DNA from: Epiperipatus broadwayi
Lineage: Eukaryota; Onychophora; Udeonychophora; Euonychophora; Peripatidae
Length of the DNA stretch: 64,000 bases
Assembly (NCBI GenBank): GCA_028023455.1
Contig: JAQFVV010012671.1
Coordinates: 872,001 to 936,000, forward strand
Reading direction: 5' to 3'
Part shown: positions 1 through 10,475 of the stretch, piece by piece
Layout of the letters: each line of letters starts with the position of its first letter
Position numbering within the stretch: position 1 is the stretch's first letter
The notes under the pieces: model-generated
What the model saw: the letters and a program-made list of their open reading frames with translations, nothing else
Database searches by the model: none
What the model was told of the DNA's origin: nothing
Program-made: the position numbers and the translations under genes

Positions 1-2430
1 TTAACTTACAACAAGATTAAGTTAATGAAAAAATTTCCTTTATAATTTAAATACATTAAATGGCTAAAAGTCTATTTTCACTGGCAATGCCAATGGATAC
101 AATATATATAAACTTATTTCTCATTTTTTCTAATTAGTTAAATTGATATTGATTTCAGAACCGCATTCTTTAAATAAAAATTTTGAAATATATTATAAAT
201 ATAATTTATGATTTTTTTTCTCCCAGTTAATTTGATTAACTGTCATTAACAACATTCTGCATATGTATTAATAATAAAATATTAACATAAATAAATAAAA
301 CAGAACATAATAGTAAAATAGTAACAAAATACAAATCATTTTTAATGAAATATTTTTTTTTTCTCATGTGTCGTAGCATCAGCCGGGAAGTATTTTTAGA
401 GGACGAATAATGCTATACACAAATAATGCAATACAGAATACAATTTCAGTTTAAAATAAAAGGCATAATCAATATATGAAAATAATTACAGTGAGTTGTG
501 ACATCTCAGTTACTTGCCTTATTTATTTTAAAAGAGTAAAATAAACTTTTCAGCCTAATGACTGCTGAAAACCACCATATTTACTTTTTTATGCATTTAT
601 TATAAATGCAATTTTCACAGTAACATGCTAGGCAGTAATAAAGTTAAATAAAAGAAGGAAATAATTTATATTTTAATTATGAAATTATTTATTAAATGCT
701 CCATAAAGCTAACAAACCATAAAAAAACAATAAAGCTAACAAACTATAATAATTAACATAAAATACAAATAAAAGAATAAAGAATTTAAACATTTTTAAA
801 GTAACTAATTTTAAATATATTCATAATATATAATTTTTATGCATTGGTTGTAGAATAAAGGGTTTTTTAATTATTTTAAATTATTGTATATAAAAGTTCT
901 AAATATAAACTACTTTATTTATATTCTAGCTAAAAAAAATGCAAGCAAATAAAAAATATTAATAAACAAAACATAGAAGCATTAAATATGTAAATTTAAT
1001 AAATTTTATGATATGGTAGCAGCTATTTTTCTGTTGGAAGTATGGTATGTGATCATGTTGCTTTAGTATGTTTGTTTGGGTTATATGAAAGCATATTTTA
1101 TAATTTACTTTTTTCATATTTTTTTTCTGAATTTCAATGTGGAACAATCATACAATAAAAGTGTAAAGCTAAAAGTTTCATGAAATACTAAAAAAATTAT
1201 AAAGTTTATTTTTCTCAAATGTTAAAATAAAACCTAGTAATTCAGTAGTGGCAGAAAAAAGAATTCTAAAACATTATTGAATTGCATTAGAAAGCTTAAA
1301 GTTTGAAGGATTTTACTGAGTATTCAAAATGAGTAATGGTAAATTAAAGTAACTCTATAGTTTCTAAAGTCTAAAACATCTAGAGAGATCTTAAGTCTCT
1401 TAGGGAGAAAAAATTATTGAAGAAAAAAGAAAATTATCTAAAGCATGTTTAATTGTGATAACGTCTAACATATTGCTATTTATTTTATTTAAAAAAAAAA
1501 TAAACATACATTTCAATAAGGTTTTTAAAACTTTCATTTTTCAAGTGAATTTAAATGAATACACACACATAGTAAATATATATGTAAATGTGCTCCCTCA
1601 GTTTATTATTAATAACTATGTTACTATTTTTTTTAAACTTTGTCTATACTATAATTTTCATTTACATATGCATACTATATACATAGAAAAGTGTGCATTA
1701 TATATGTGTGTTTATAAAATGTATGATGCACTTGTAGTTTAAGAAAATAATATTAATTCTATTGAAATAAAAGCTTATCAAGAAAACATGCTCTATTATC
1801 TGTGGCATATTATGTACACAAGGGATGCTTGGAATAAAATATAGCAGATATTATAGCTTTATTATCAATCATTATTAATATATTTTTTTGGGAATAGATC
1901 CAATTAGAGGGTCCTTTTTTATATAATATATTAATTTGTTTTCAAGTATTTATTTAAAATAATATTGATAAAAATGGAAACCAAAATCTATTACTAAATA
2001 AATTTGGCCACTTTATATATATGTGTGTGCATTGTATGCCAAAACATATACATTGAAAATATAATATGAATAAATTCTCTTACAAACTTAATAATAAAAA
2101 ATATAATATTTTACATCAAAATAATTCATTTTGATATAATGTAAAATAGTAATCATAAAAATTGTACAAATCTAAAAATATTTGTCAATTTATTTTCAAA
2201 ATCTTGTACATGAATTCTCTGTGCTTTTTTTTCTCTATAAAAAAAGATTTTTAAAAAAATATAACTTACAAAAAACTTGGTATAAAAAAAAAACCATTGG
2301 AAAAAAAAAACATCTTTAATATGACATATGTGTATAAATAATAAGCAGTCTTTTTTTTCTACCCTTTCTCAGAGATGATTTCAGACTTTGACTTTCAAAT
2401 ACTGATAAATGGCATTGGGCAATAGAATCA
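1..2430. other. AT-rich non-coding DNA
   Basis: Apart from the small ORF candidate at 236-379, this stretch shows only AT-rich sequence with short A and T runs and stop codons in all frames. The open frames at 959-1147 and 1455-1742 have the composition of random AT-rich DNA (Ile, Lys, Asn, Tyr, Phe) and show no domain, so I do not call them genes. I see no promoter, splice-flanked exon or clear repeat here. Confidence 0.6.
236..379 (-). CDS. Candidate short ORF with a signal-anchor segment
   Basis: A 47-codon frame from ATG at 377-379 (second ATG at 365-367) to a TAA at 236-238. The translation has a basic N-terminus (RKKK about residues 6-9), then a hydrophobic run of about 20 residues rich in Leu, Val, Ile and Tyr, which is the layout of a type II signal anchor such as those of Golgi glycosyltransferases. 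The start lies in a short GC-richer patch (cagccggga and neighbours). It is too short to be a whole enzyme; it could be a first coding exon, but no strong GT donor is seen before the stop. A chance hydrophobic frame in AT-rich DNA is the main alternative. Confidence 0.2.
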   Translation of the reverse strand: MLRHMRKKKYFIKNDLYFVTILLLCSVLFIYVNILLLIHMQNVVNDS

Positions 2431-2432
2431 TT

Positions 2433-2521
2433 ATTGTTGTTGTTGTTGCTGCTGATGCTATTGTTGTTGTTGTTGTCGTCATCGTTGTCATTGTCATTGT
2501 TGTTGTTGTTATTATTATTAT
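2433..2521. repeat. Trinucleotide microsatellite (TTG/TCG/ATT)
   Basis: Interrupted array of TTG triplets with TCG, TCA, CTG and ATT variants. On the minus strand it reads as an Asn/Asp-rich frame (2316-2534), which is a by-product of the repeat rather than evidence for a protein. Confidence 0.9.
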
Positions 2522-2534
2522 TTACCAAACACAC

Positions 2535-3614
2535 CAGTGCTGACTCCTAATGATCATATAAATAACATTTCTCCAGAAACAACTATTATTTGTTTGGTTT
2601 TTCTGATTACTCAAAGGCTCATTTATTATTAAGATGATAGTGTTCATTCATCTTACTGTTATTTATCCTCTTCTTTATTTACCATCCTTTTAAAGAATTA
2701 CAAACTTTTTAAGGAATCAAAATATTTCTTGACATAATCAAAATAGGAAAATTTCAATCTAATTACTTGTGTAGAAAAATAATATCTCAGCCTTAACCTT
2801 TATGCATTTATTTTCTTTGCTGTTTGTAGAAAGTATTTCAAAATATGTAATCTGCATATGACACATAAAAATATAATAACTACCTTAAACTATTTTTAAA
2901 GGGTATTTTGCTGCTAACTACATCGACTATTAACTAGTAGAAACCAAAAAAAATATTGATATAAGTAAAATAATAAATAAACTAATACAGTGTTATAGTT
3001 TTACTATGTTAATACGCAAGGCATAAACAGACTATTTTTATTTTTTATCACATTCTTAAACTATAAACATTAAATTTTGTATACCAGCCACGTTAAATAT
3101 GTTATTGTAGATTAATTTATAATTTTCAAAATCCAACTATTTTTTTGTTTTTAATTTTTTTACTAAATAAACTTTTTTTCAGTCTTTTCAAAACTTCAAT
3201 ATCTCTTAATCTTATTTCTCCAAGTGTTTTTTTTTTTCCAATCCGCATTTCAGAAATCTGCAATATTTTGTATTATGCAAAGATATATTCCAAAACATTT
3301 CTAATTCAGTACATATGGAATAACATATTTGCCAGTCATTTTTAACAATCTAAATTGTGTGTATATATAAAACTGTGACAAGAATTAACTCATATAACAC
3401 ATTAACGTTATCATCACTTAATCATTTCCTTAAATATTAAACAATGTAAACCTTATTTATGACTTTCAACTACAACTCTTAAATGTTCTCTTTCCATCAT
3501 AATTTTAGTTTTATTTACATTTATTCTTAAGAAATACTCATCAATAAGCTATTTGATTATTTTAATTCTGTATGGAATAATAGAATGATTTATTGCTTGG
3601 AAATTTTAAGTGAT
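2535..3614. other. AT-rich non-coding DNA
   Basis: No gene, RNA or clear repeat seen. The open frame at 3145-3345 is T-rich and low in complexity, with no recognisable motif. Confidence 0.6.
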
Positions 3615-3830
3615 ATTTGAACACTGAAAATGCCATATTGAAAGACAATCTAGGAATAATAGCTGTAAAGTTCAGCATTCTATTCTGTGCCAACACAATA
3701 GTAGAATGTCAGATTCCAAAGTCAGTGCAATGGTATAGTAGAACTAAAGACTCTTTGAGTGAATTCGGTGCTCAAGCAGTACTTTCTGAGCAGCAAATCA
3801 CATCGCATATAATTTTTGTCAAATAGATTT
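3615..3830 (+). repeat. Possible SINE-like repeat, tail end at 3785
   Basis: This stretch is less AT-biased than its flanks. Near its end it carries the phrase ttctgagcagcaaatcac, which resembles the tail found in other tRNA-derived repeats of this window (tgagcaataaa near 41070 and 63676). No clean A or B box is visible, so the class is uncertain. The 69-codon open frame over it shows no domain. Confidence 0.25.
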
Positions 3831-4649
3831 TTGCAATCTGCACACACTTCACTCTCACAATTATTGAAATTGATTTAGACAGCATTCTTTTTCTAACGGC
3901 TTCATCTGTATGAATGAAATATAAAAGGAAAAATAGAATAGCACAACTTAATTAAAATTTTAATTTATTGAAGATGATAAATAGCGGTAATTAACTATTA
4001 TTTTGTATGTTTGTAAACAAAATATTTTACGTGCATATGGATTTACTTATTTCAAAATTTAATTAGGATGGTTTATATTTTACAACCTATAACTTAATTG
4101 TAAGTGGTAAATTGGATAATTTTATTCATAAGTAAACAAATACTTTATTTTAACAATATTATTTACGAACATATAAATCACAAGGCTGTGAGCATATACT
4201 TTTTTTTTTTAATATTAAAAAGTAGAAAGTAAAAAGACAAGTTTAACTTCATTTCTTTTTTAATACTTTCCTTCTGTTTAGACCTTGAACTACTTTTAAA
4301 AAAATAATTTACTGTGAGAAAAAACTTTTTATATGTTAAATAAGAAAAAAAGCTTTTCCACCTATACATTAAAACAAAACTTATTATTCAGGAAGTCAGG
4401 ATTTTAAGTTTTCCAGATTTTTAATTATTTTCACATGATTAATAATGTTCATGTTTAAAATTTGTTAAATATTTATTATATTGAGTTCCAAATAAGACAT
4501 GCACATTGTATATAAAATATTCACATTAAAATCTATTGATTTTTCTAACCTTCTAACGATTTATTCGCCCAAACATTTATCTACCAATTTAATTTTCTGT
4601 TTGACTATTTATCAATTAATCCATTTATCAGTGCTATCCAACCATTCAT
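3831..4649. other. AT-rich non-coding DNA
   Basis: Nothing beyond A/T-rich sequence is seen. The minus-strand frame at 4178-4369 is Lys/Phe-rich and looks random. Confidence 0.6.
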
Positions 4650-4840
4650 TTATATGTTTGACTGTGTGCTGATATGTCTTTATTATTTTATCAGTCTGTC
4701 TGCCTTTTTCTATCTATCTGTCTGTCTAACTATTTACCACTCTTCCTTACCTACTACCTACCCACCTACCTGCATAGCATCTACTTACTGCCTCTCAAAT
4801 TACTTACCTATCTATCCATCTATCTGCTTCTATTCTAATT
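4650..4840. repeat. Degenerate tetranucleotide repeat (TCTG/TCTA/TACC)
   Basis: Imperfect TCTG, TCTA and CTAC/CTACC units run from about 4680 to 4835. The open frame on it (Leu/Ser/Tyr-rich) is a consequence of the repeat. Confidence 0.8.
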
Positions 4841-5024
4841 AACTGCAAATGCTTTTTAATGAATTAGTTATGAAATTCAATGGATGTGTATTTTTTAAAA
4901 AATATTTTACCATCTATTGCATATCTCTGAAAATTTATTAAAGAGATATCAGTACAGTCCACCACTACTGTTGTAATTGACAACAAGTTGGACAACTTAG
5001 GGATATTGCATTATCATTGGTATC

Positions 5025-5607
5025 TGTTGTGTTTGGTTAGGCTTGCAAGTTCATTACCCAACAAATACAAAAAGAATAACTATTCAGCAATTAATATGTA
5101 CAATTTATTAGTCCAAAAAATATATGCATGTTAATTGAACAAATGAATAAATATAGATGATACACTTGAATGCTGAGATAGTAGAGCGGAATATGGAACC
5201 ACTTCCAACTAATAATTAGCCTGCTTCATGAGTTCTGGTAAGACTCCTCCAGCTATGTAGTTAGCTTGTCTTGAGTTGGCTCTAATTTGGATGTAGCAGT
5301 TTCCAGTCTGTAGTTGGACTTGCCTCACTGCATGGACATCATGATAATGTATAGAGAAATACCTTGGCTGATGGCAGAGGGTTTAATGGAGATCATGTTC
5401 TGTCATTCAGGTTAACAGAAGTAATTACTCTCTGCCTTGCCTCCAAAAGGCTATTTAAATGTAGATCCTCTATCTAACTGGAAACATGTGGATTTGGTGT
5501 GCGAACCCCAGTGAAGGTTTTAATTCCTCTGGATAGCAACTGGGTGCTAGCCAATCAGGCAAGGAATCTTGAATAGTCCACTTTTGAAGGCAGTGTTAGA
5601 TATGACA
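5025..5607 (-). repeat. 3' LTR of copy 1 (583 bp)
   Basis: On the minus strand the LTR starts TGTCATATC next to the polypurine tract and ends AACA at 5025, giving TG...CA ends. It aligns with 7656-8125 and 9005-9713 over shared phrases such as aatatgtacaatttatta and ggtttaatggaga. The flanks are decayed and I could not confirm a target-site duplication. Confidence 0.8.
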
Positions 5608-5619
5608 TCCCTCCCCCTG
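5608..5619 (-). promoter_or_regulatory. Polypurine tract of copy 1
   Basis: Minus strand CAGGGGGAGGGA lies immediately before the LTR start TGTCA, the expected place for the plus-strand primer of reverse transcription. The same arrangement recurs in copy 2 (tttctccccctgg at 9714 on the plus strand). It helps to fix the LTR edge. Confidence 0.75.
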
Positions 5620-5742
5620 ACTAAAATTAGCCCTGGAAGATATAGTCTTTGAAATGCATTGGGCAATGTATTGTTCACTTTCTTGGTTTCTCTGGTTGAT
5701 TGCCATTCCTGTCTTCATCTTTTTCACTTGATGAACTTATTT

Positions 5743-5931
5743 CTATTTGTCTGCTGCTGTCTTGATAGCTTCTGATGTGTAGTTGAGTCTTAGCTGTTTG
5801 TGATGGTGATGATGATAATGACCATCTTCTGTTTGCACAACAGTATAGAGCCTCTTTATTTGTGTCACCACTGCTGGTATCCATCTTGCAGACCCATAGT
5901 ACATATGACATAGTACTTTTGTTCCTATTTG
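5743..5931 (-). pseudogene. Integrase C-terminal tail remnant
   Basis: The minus-strand frame reads IGTKVLC, then ARWIPAVV, YTVVQTEDG and KQLRL before a TAG at 5743-5745. This order (GDxVLVR, KWxPGxV, YxV, VDQLR) is typical of the SH3-like end of Ty3/gypsy integrases, which binds DNA. A run of five His stands where the family usually has RRHVD. It follows the protease by only about 50 nt, in a different frame, so everything between protease and this tail has been lost. The neighbouring overlapping frame (5675-5911) is a shadow. Confidence 0.75.
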
Positions 5932-5979
5932 GAATTTTATTTTGGTTTTTATCTTCTAGTTGAAGTCTAGCATCAGGTT

Positions 5980-6633
5980 TCAGCTTTTTTTAAAGAATTC
6001 TGCATCATTAAACTTCATCTTTGATAATGTTGTGAACTGGTTCACTATGGTTACTTTGAACCCTAAGTGACTGAACCAGTCACGGCCTATTAAATCACTA
6101 TAGTTACCTAATGACACTACCAGTGATAGGTATATAGTTTTGTTAGGCATGGTAATTTTTCCTGTTGTTTGCCCCAACTGTTTGATTATATTCCCTTGGT
6201 AGTCTGATATTGACTTGTTGCAAGGGTGCAGATTATATTTATTCTTTTTATTAATGATTGTCCAGGTCTTTTTTGAAACTATAGATACTACTGACCCTGT
6301 GTCAAGTTCCATTTTAATTGGTGTGTCATTTATTATGACAGTGTGTATAAACCCAAACTTGTCATCTCTGATATGGTTTATACAGGCAATTTGATTATGT
6401 TTCTTATAGGTGCCTTTACTGTCTTTAGGAATGGACTTGGCTGTTTGTCTTTTTAATTTCACACATGCTGCCTTTATATGTCCAATTTGCTTGAAAAATG
6501 TGGATGTTGCCTTGTGGTATTCTGTATGCATGTGCTCATTGCATCTATAACAAAGCTGTGGACTATTTGATGCTGAGTTCTCTGAGCTGACTGTGTATTT
6601 GGGTGACCCAGTGTTATGCTCAATTTTTTGCAC
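5980..6633 (-). pseudogene. Nucleocapsid plus aspartic protease remnant
   Basis: The longest intact frame of the element (217 codons). Near residue 29 a degenerate zinc knuckle begins CYRC, and a second one near residues 47-57 keeps QIGHIKAAC but has lost its first Cys residues (FF instead of CxxC). Around residue 110 the protease active site LDTGSVVSIVS is intact; near residue 188 comes GRDWFSHLGF, equivalent to the second conserved block (GRDWL) of retropepsins. The apparent ATG is not a true start, because gag continues upstream in other frames. The retropepsin would cut the polyprotein; here it is a fossil. Confidence 0.85.
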
Positions 6634-6649
6634 TTCATACTTTGTAAAG

Positions 6650-7179
6650 TTTTTTTAATGGGTTACCTTGACTAGCTATTGTTTCTGCTAATCCTGCCTG
6701 AGCTACTGCTGTCTCAAAATCTAGGTCTGGAATCATTAACATTTTCAGCCTCAAATTGTGATCATTTATGCCACAAAAAAATGATCACAAAGTGCTTCAT
6801 TCATGAAGTCTTTGAAATCACACTTTAAGGCTAATATACAGATTTATGTGGCAAATTATCTAGCTGTTTCACCCTGATCTTGTATGCTGAGATTAAAATG
6901 GTATCTCTGCATTATTGTCAAGGGTTTAGGGGGAAAATAGTCTGTGAGAATTGTCAACACTCTGTTAAAATCCAGCTCAGCTGGGGTTGCAGCCATAGAT
7001 TGAGACTTGAGTATATCATACATTTGCAGACCTATTATAGTCATTAGTGTAGTTAACTTTACCTCAGGCTTTTTTTATCTGGTTAGCATGCAGATAAAAA
7101 ATCAAACACTCTTTATAATTTGCCAGCTCTCAGGTTGAGTTGGATCAAAACATTCCATAGAGCCAAATGCTTTAGCCAT
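6650..7179 (-). pseudogene. gag capsid remnant
   Basis: An ATG at 7177-7179 opens MAKAFGSMECFDP, followed by QPESW, which fits the usual opening of this gag family (MxxFGxxxxFDP...W). Frames are broken by stops near 7100, but residues continue in pieces: LTDYFPPKPLTIMQRYHFN and QDQGE (6856-7044), then GINDHNLR and PDLDFETAVAQAG nearer 6700. The family pattern is YxPKPxxIxxRFxF followed by GE. At least two frame changes and several stops are present. Confidence 0.7.
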
Positions 7180-7496
7180 CTTTATTTATTTATGTGAGTA
7201 ACCACTCACAATTATTTTGGTTTTATAGTTACGTTATTGTAAGTAATTCAATGAAGCTTTTAAACCAATAGAGCGAGCTTTTACACTGTCTTGCAAGTAA
7301 AGCTCTCATTATTGGTTGAAGCTTCAAATTGACATGCCTTTAGGTTTGCTGTCAATTTTATTCAATAGTTTTATGTGGTTTTTTTCTTTTCTAAAAAAAT
7401 ATCACCATAATGAAATTACGGGAAGGTAAATTTTTTCAAAAAAGAAAAATAATTAAACCAATATGCAAAATACACAATTGTGTATTTAATTCATAT

Positions 7497-7655
7497 GTTT
7501 AGATCTGTTAAAACTGGCATATTTTATACTACAATTTTTCCAGCCATGAAGAAATAATTTCTGTGTGACTGTGCCAAATCTGTAATAACTGGCATAGTTT
7601 ATTCTATAATTTTTCCAGCCATGAAGGAAAAATTTCTCTGTGACTGTGCCAAATC
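7497..7655. repeat. Tandem 88-bp repeat carrying the primer-binding site
   Basis: About two units share aactggcatattttat, ttttccagccatgaag and gtgactgtgccaaatctg. The unit next to the LTR holds minus-strand TGGCACAGTCACAG at 7638-7651, four bases inside the LTR edge. This is where a tRNA primer-binding site starting TGG is expected. The duplication would give the element two candidate sites. Confidence 0.6.
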
Positions 7656-8125
7656 TGTTGTATTTGGTTAGGCTTGCAGGTTCATTTCCAAACCAACAGA
7701 TGCAAAAATAATAACTATTCAGCAATTAATATGTACAATTTATTAGTCCAAAAAAATACCCACATTAGTTGAACAAATGAATAAATATAGTTGATACACT
7801 TGAATGCTGAGATAGTCAAGCAGAGTATGGAACTCACTTCCAGCTAATGATTGGCCTGCTTTGTGAGTTCTGGTAAGACTCTTCCAGCTATGTAGTTAGC
7901 TTGCCTCGAGTTGGCTCTAATTCAAACATAGCAGTTTCCATTCCATAGTTGGACTTGCCTAACTGCATGGATGTCATGATAATGTATAGATAAATACCTT
8001 TGCTGATGGCAGAGGGTTTAATGGAGAGCATGTTTTGTCATTCAGGTTAACAGAAGTAATTGCTCTCTGCCTTGCCTCCAAAAGGCTGACTACTTAAAGG
8101 CAGATCCCCTATCTTACTGGAAACA
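7656..8125 (-). repeat. 5' LTR of copy 1, truncated (470 bp)
   Basis: Aligns with 5025-5486 but lacks the U3 end corresponding to 5487-5607; similarity stops at gaaaca near 8125. This loss of the 5' end of U3 removes the normal outer edge of the element, so the target-site duplication cannot be tested. Confidence 0.75.
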
Positions 8126-9004
8126 CAACAGTACCTAAAACCTATACAAAATTTGAAGGAAATTTATTTGATAGAAATATGTTAAAATACAGTTACAAGA
8201 CTTGACCCAAATAAACAAAAGAAAACCAGAATTTTTAAGTTAAATAAAAGCATTTAATTAAAAGGTTTTAAATACTTTTAATATTTAAATATTTCATTGG
8301 AAGTTCACTATAACTTTGTTTTTCATTAACAATTTATAAAAAAAGAAGCAAAATATGCAACAGTATCATTAGCCAATTTTTTAAAATTATTTTAATGTGT
8401 ATCAACTCAAAAGCAAATTAAACAAATTACATGAATTTACAATATGGATATAAAGGATATAATAAAAAATCATGCATTGTAAAATAATAAACAAATAAAT
8501 ATTCAGGGAAAAAATTGGTTATTTGTGAGAAAGTTATAAGAATTCAAACATCAGAAGTAATAAGTTGAGTTTTGAACTAAACATTAATGACTTTGTCACT
8601 CTTCTGTGAATTAGATGACCCAGAATAGAAGAAAAATTAATCTAGTAGAAGATTTATAAGTAAGTTGAAATTATTTTAAAAGGTCAATTTAATGAAACTA
8701 GATAATTTCATAAATAAATAAATATATGGAGAAAAAAAGTATTGTTGAAAAACAATAAAATGAAAAATTGAATAAAGAGAAGTAAAAATGTCATGCTTTG
8801 TAAATGGTAAGAGATATACATAATATATAAAGATTATAAGAAACTAAAGAAATAACTTACTTGAAAGACTTTATGTGGCATGTAAAATAAAATTACACAT
8901 GTATACAATGGTATTGAACTACATTAAAATAGAAAATATTTTCTGGATTACAATACAAACTACAACATTGTACTGACTACTAAATAAATAATATTCTTTG
9001 ATTC
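8126..9004. other. AT-rich spacer between two related elements
   Basis: No gene or RNA seen. At 8240 the phrase taaataaaagcatttaatta matches the end of the inverted-repeat element at 48474-48746, so a small fragment of that family may be present. Confidence 0.5.
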
Positions 9005-9713
9005 TGTTGTGTTTAGCTGAATTGCATGGTTCAGATTCAAACCAACAGGAATATCAAAAAAATATAAACACTCACAATTTAATATGTATAATTTATTACA
9101 ACAAATATACATACATATTATACAATCAAAAAGTATAATTTGACACATAACTTAGTCAATAATAAGCTGGTCATGTCGAATAATTGGACTCACTTCCAGC
9201 TGTATATATTAGCTTGCCTCATGAGTTCTAGTCTTAATTCTTCTGGCTGTACTGGGCAGTTTGCCTTGAGTTTTTTAAATGACTCTTCCAGCTGTACTAG
9301 ACATCTTGCCTTGAGTCTGCTGTAATCGTAGCAGTTTCCAGTCTTATCATGGACTTTCCTCACTGCATAGATGTATTGGTAGTGAATATAGTCAAAACAT
9401 CTTCACAGTTGGAAGTGGTTTCAATGGAGATCATATTCAGGTAGACAAACAATCTCTCTCTTAAGAGCATGTACTGTTATTGAGGTTAGACAAACATTCT
9501 CTGCCCTGCCTCCAAAAAGTCTGACTATTTATTGCCATATCCTCTCCCTTACTGGCAGAAATCATATTCAGAGAGCCATATTTACCCTTGTCCATGTTTA
9601 TTCATTTGTTATCCATATGTTTACACATTGGTTAGCAACAATGTGATTCAATCCAATCAGATAAGGAAGGAATCTGGCCTAGTCCACTTTTGAAGGCAAG
9701 GCAAGATATAACA
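9005..9713 (-). repeat. LTR of copy 2 (709 bp)
   Basis: Starts, on the minus strand, TGTTATATC beside the polypyrimidine/purine tract at 9714 and ends AACA at 9005. It is about 125 bp longer than the LTR at 5025-5607, with partly duplicated phrases around 9420-9540 (catattcaggtagacaaac and similar). The short open frame 9140-9325 is only a by-product. Confidence 0.7.
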
Positions 9714-10475
9714 TTTCTCCCCCTGGCTAAATTTAGCCTTGGAGAATGTAGTCATTGAGATGAGCTGGACGATGTGTTATCCACTTTGTTCATTTCTCAG
9801 GTTTAACATTGCTCTTGTCTTGTTCATTTTCCTTGTTTGATGGTCTTCTCCCTGGGTGTTTGCCTGGGTTGTTGCTGTCCTCAGTTTGGTGATCATTTCC
9901 GCTTGATGTACTTGTTTATGTGTGATTTTGTCTCAGTTGGTGTAGGTGGTGATAAGGTTGTTACCCATCTGTTGTTTAAACTACTAAAGTGTAACCATCT
10001 GATGTTTAAACTACTAAAGTGTAGAGTCCTTTCAGTTGTGTAACCACTGATGGTTCCCACTTTGTGGATCATAGTATGTAATTCTACATAGCACCTGAGT
10101 GCCTATTTGTACTTTTATCTTGCTATTTTCTTTTTCTATGAATTTGGAATTAGGTTTTAGGGCTGACAGGTTAATTCACAGGTCTATTGAGTAGCAGTTC
10201 TGCTGAAGTTTTTCCTGTTGATGTTCTTGTCTTGTTCATCATCCTTTGATTCATTTTGATTAAAGCTGTGACCTGTTTCACCTTTGTTACTGCAAAGCCT
10301 AAGTGACTGATCCAGTCACGGCCTAATAAATTACTATGATTACACCTAATGGCACTACCAGTGATAGATGTATAGTCTTGTTAGGCATTATAATTTTAAG
10401 TTGTTTGGCCCAATTTTATTTTATTGCCCTAATAGTCTAATACTGACTTTCTGCTAGGATGCAGTTATAAGCATA
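9714..10475 (-). pseudogene. Protease to integrase-tail remnant of copy 2
   Basis: Reading the minus strand downward from 10440, the protease end is visible (PNKTIHLSLVVPL, then GRDWISHLGF near 10300). It is followed by a short linker and then AELLLNRP near 10190-10206, a motif just upstream of the integrase tail, and IGTQVLC near 10090. Several stops interrupt it. A 31-bp tandem duplication (ttgtttaaactactaaag) sits at 9962-10022. As in copy 1, no reverse transcriptase, RNase H or DDE core is present. Confidence 0.65.

Larger units (their letters stand above)
5025..8125 (-). mobile_element. Internally deleted Ty3/gypsy-type LTR retrotransposon, copy 1
   Basis: Two direct repeats (5025-5607 and 7656-8125) share the same edge, tgttgtgtttggttaggctt versus tgttgtatttggttaggctt, and flank a coding remnant on the minus strand. 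In transcription order this holds gag, nucleocapsid/protease and then directly the C-terminal tail of integrase. Reverse transcriptase, RNase H and the integrase core are missing, so the copy could only move with help from a complete relative. Stop codons and frameshifts show it is old. Gag and tail motifs resemble the family often annotated as K02A2.6-like in invertebrates. A second copy lies at 9005-10475. Confidence 0.85.
9005..10475 (-). mobile_element. Internally deleted Ty3/gypsy-type element, copy 2
   Basis: An LTR (9005-9713) is followed inward by integrase tail and protease remnants in the same order as copy 1, then the element stops inside protease near 10475. The second LTR and gag are gone. 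The copy is more decayed than copy 1, but it retains a little more of the integrase C-terminal region. Confidence 0.75.

Noticed and set aside
2316-2534. Asn/Asp-rich ORF resembling a prion-like or polyN protein
   Set aside because: It is a direct translation of an interrupted trinucleotide microsatellite with no flanking coding signal.
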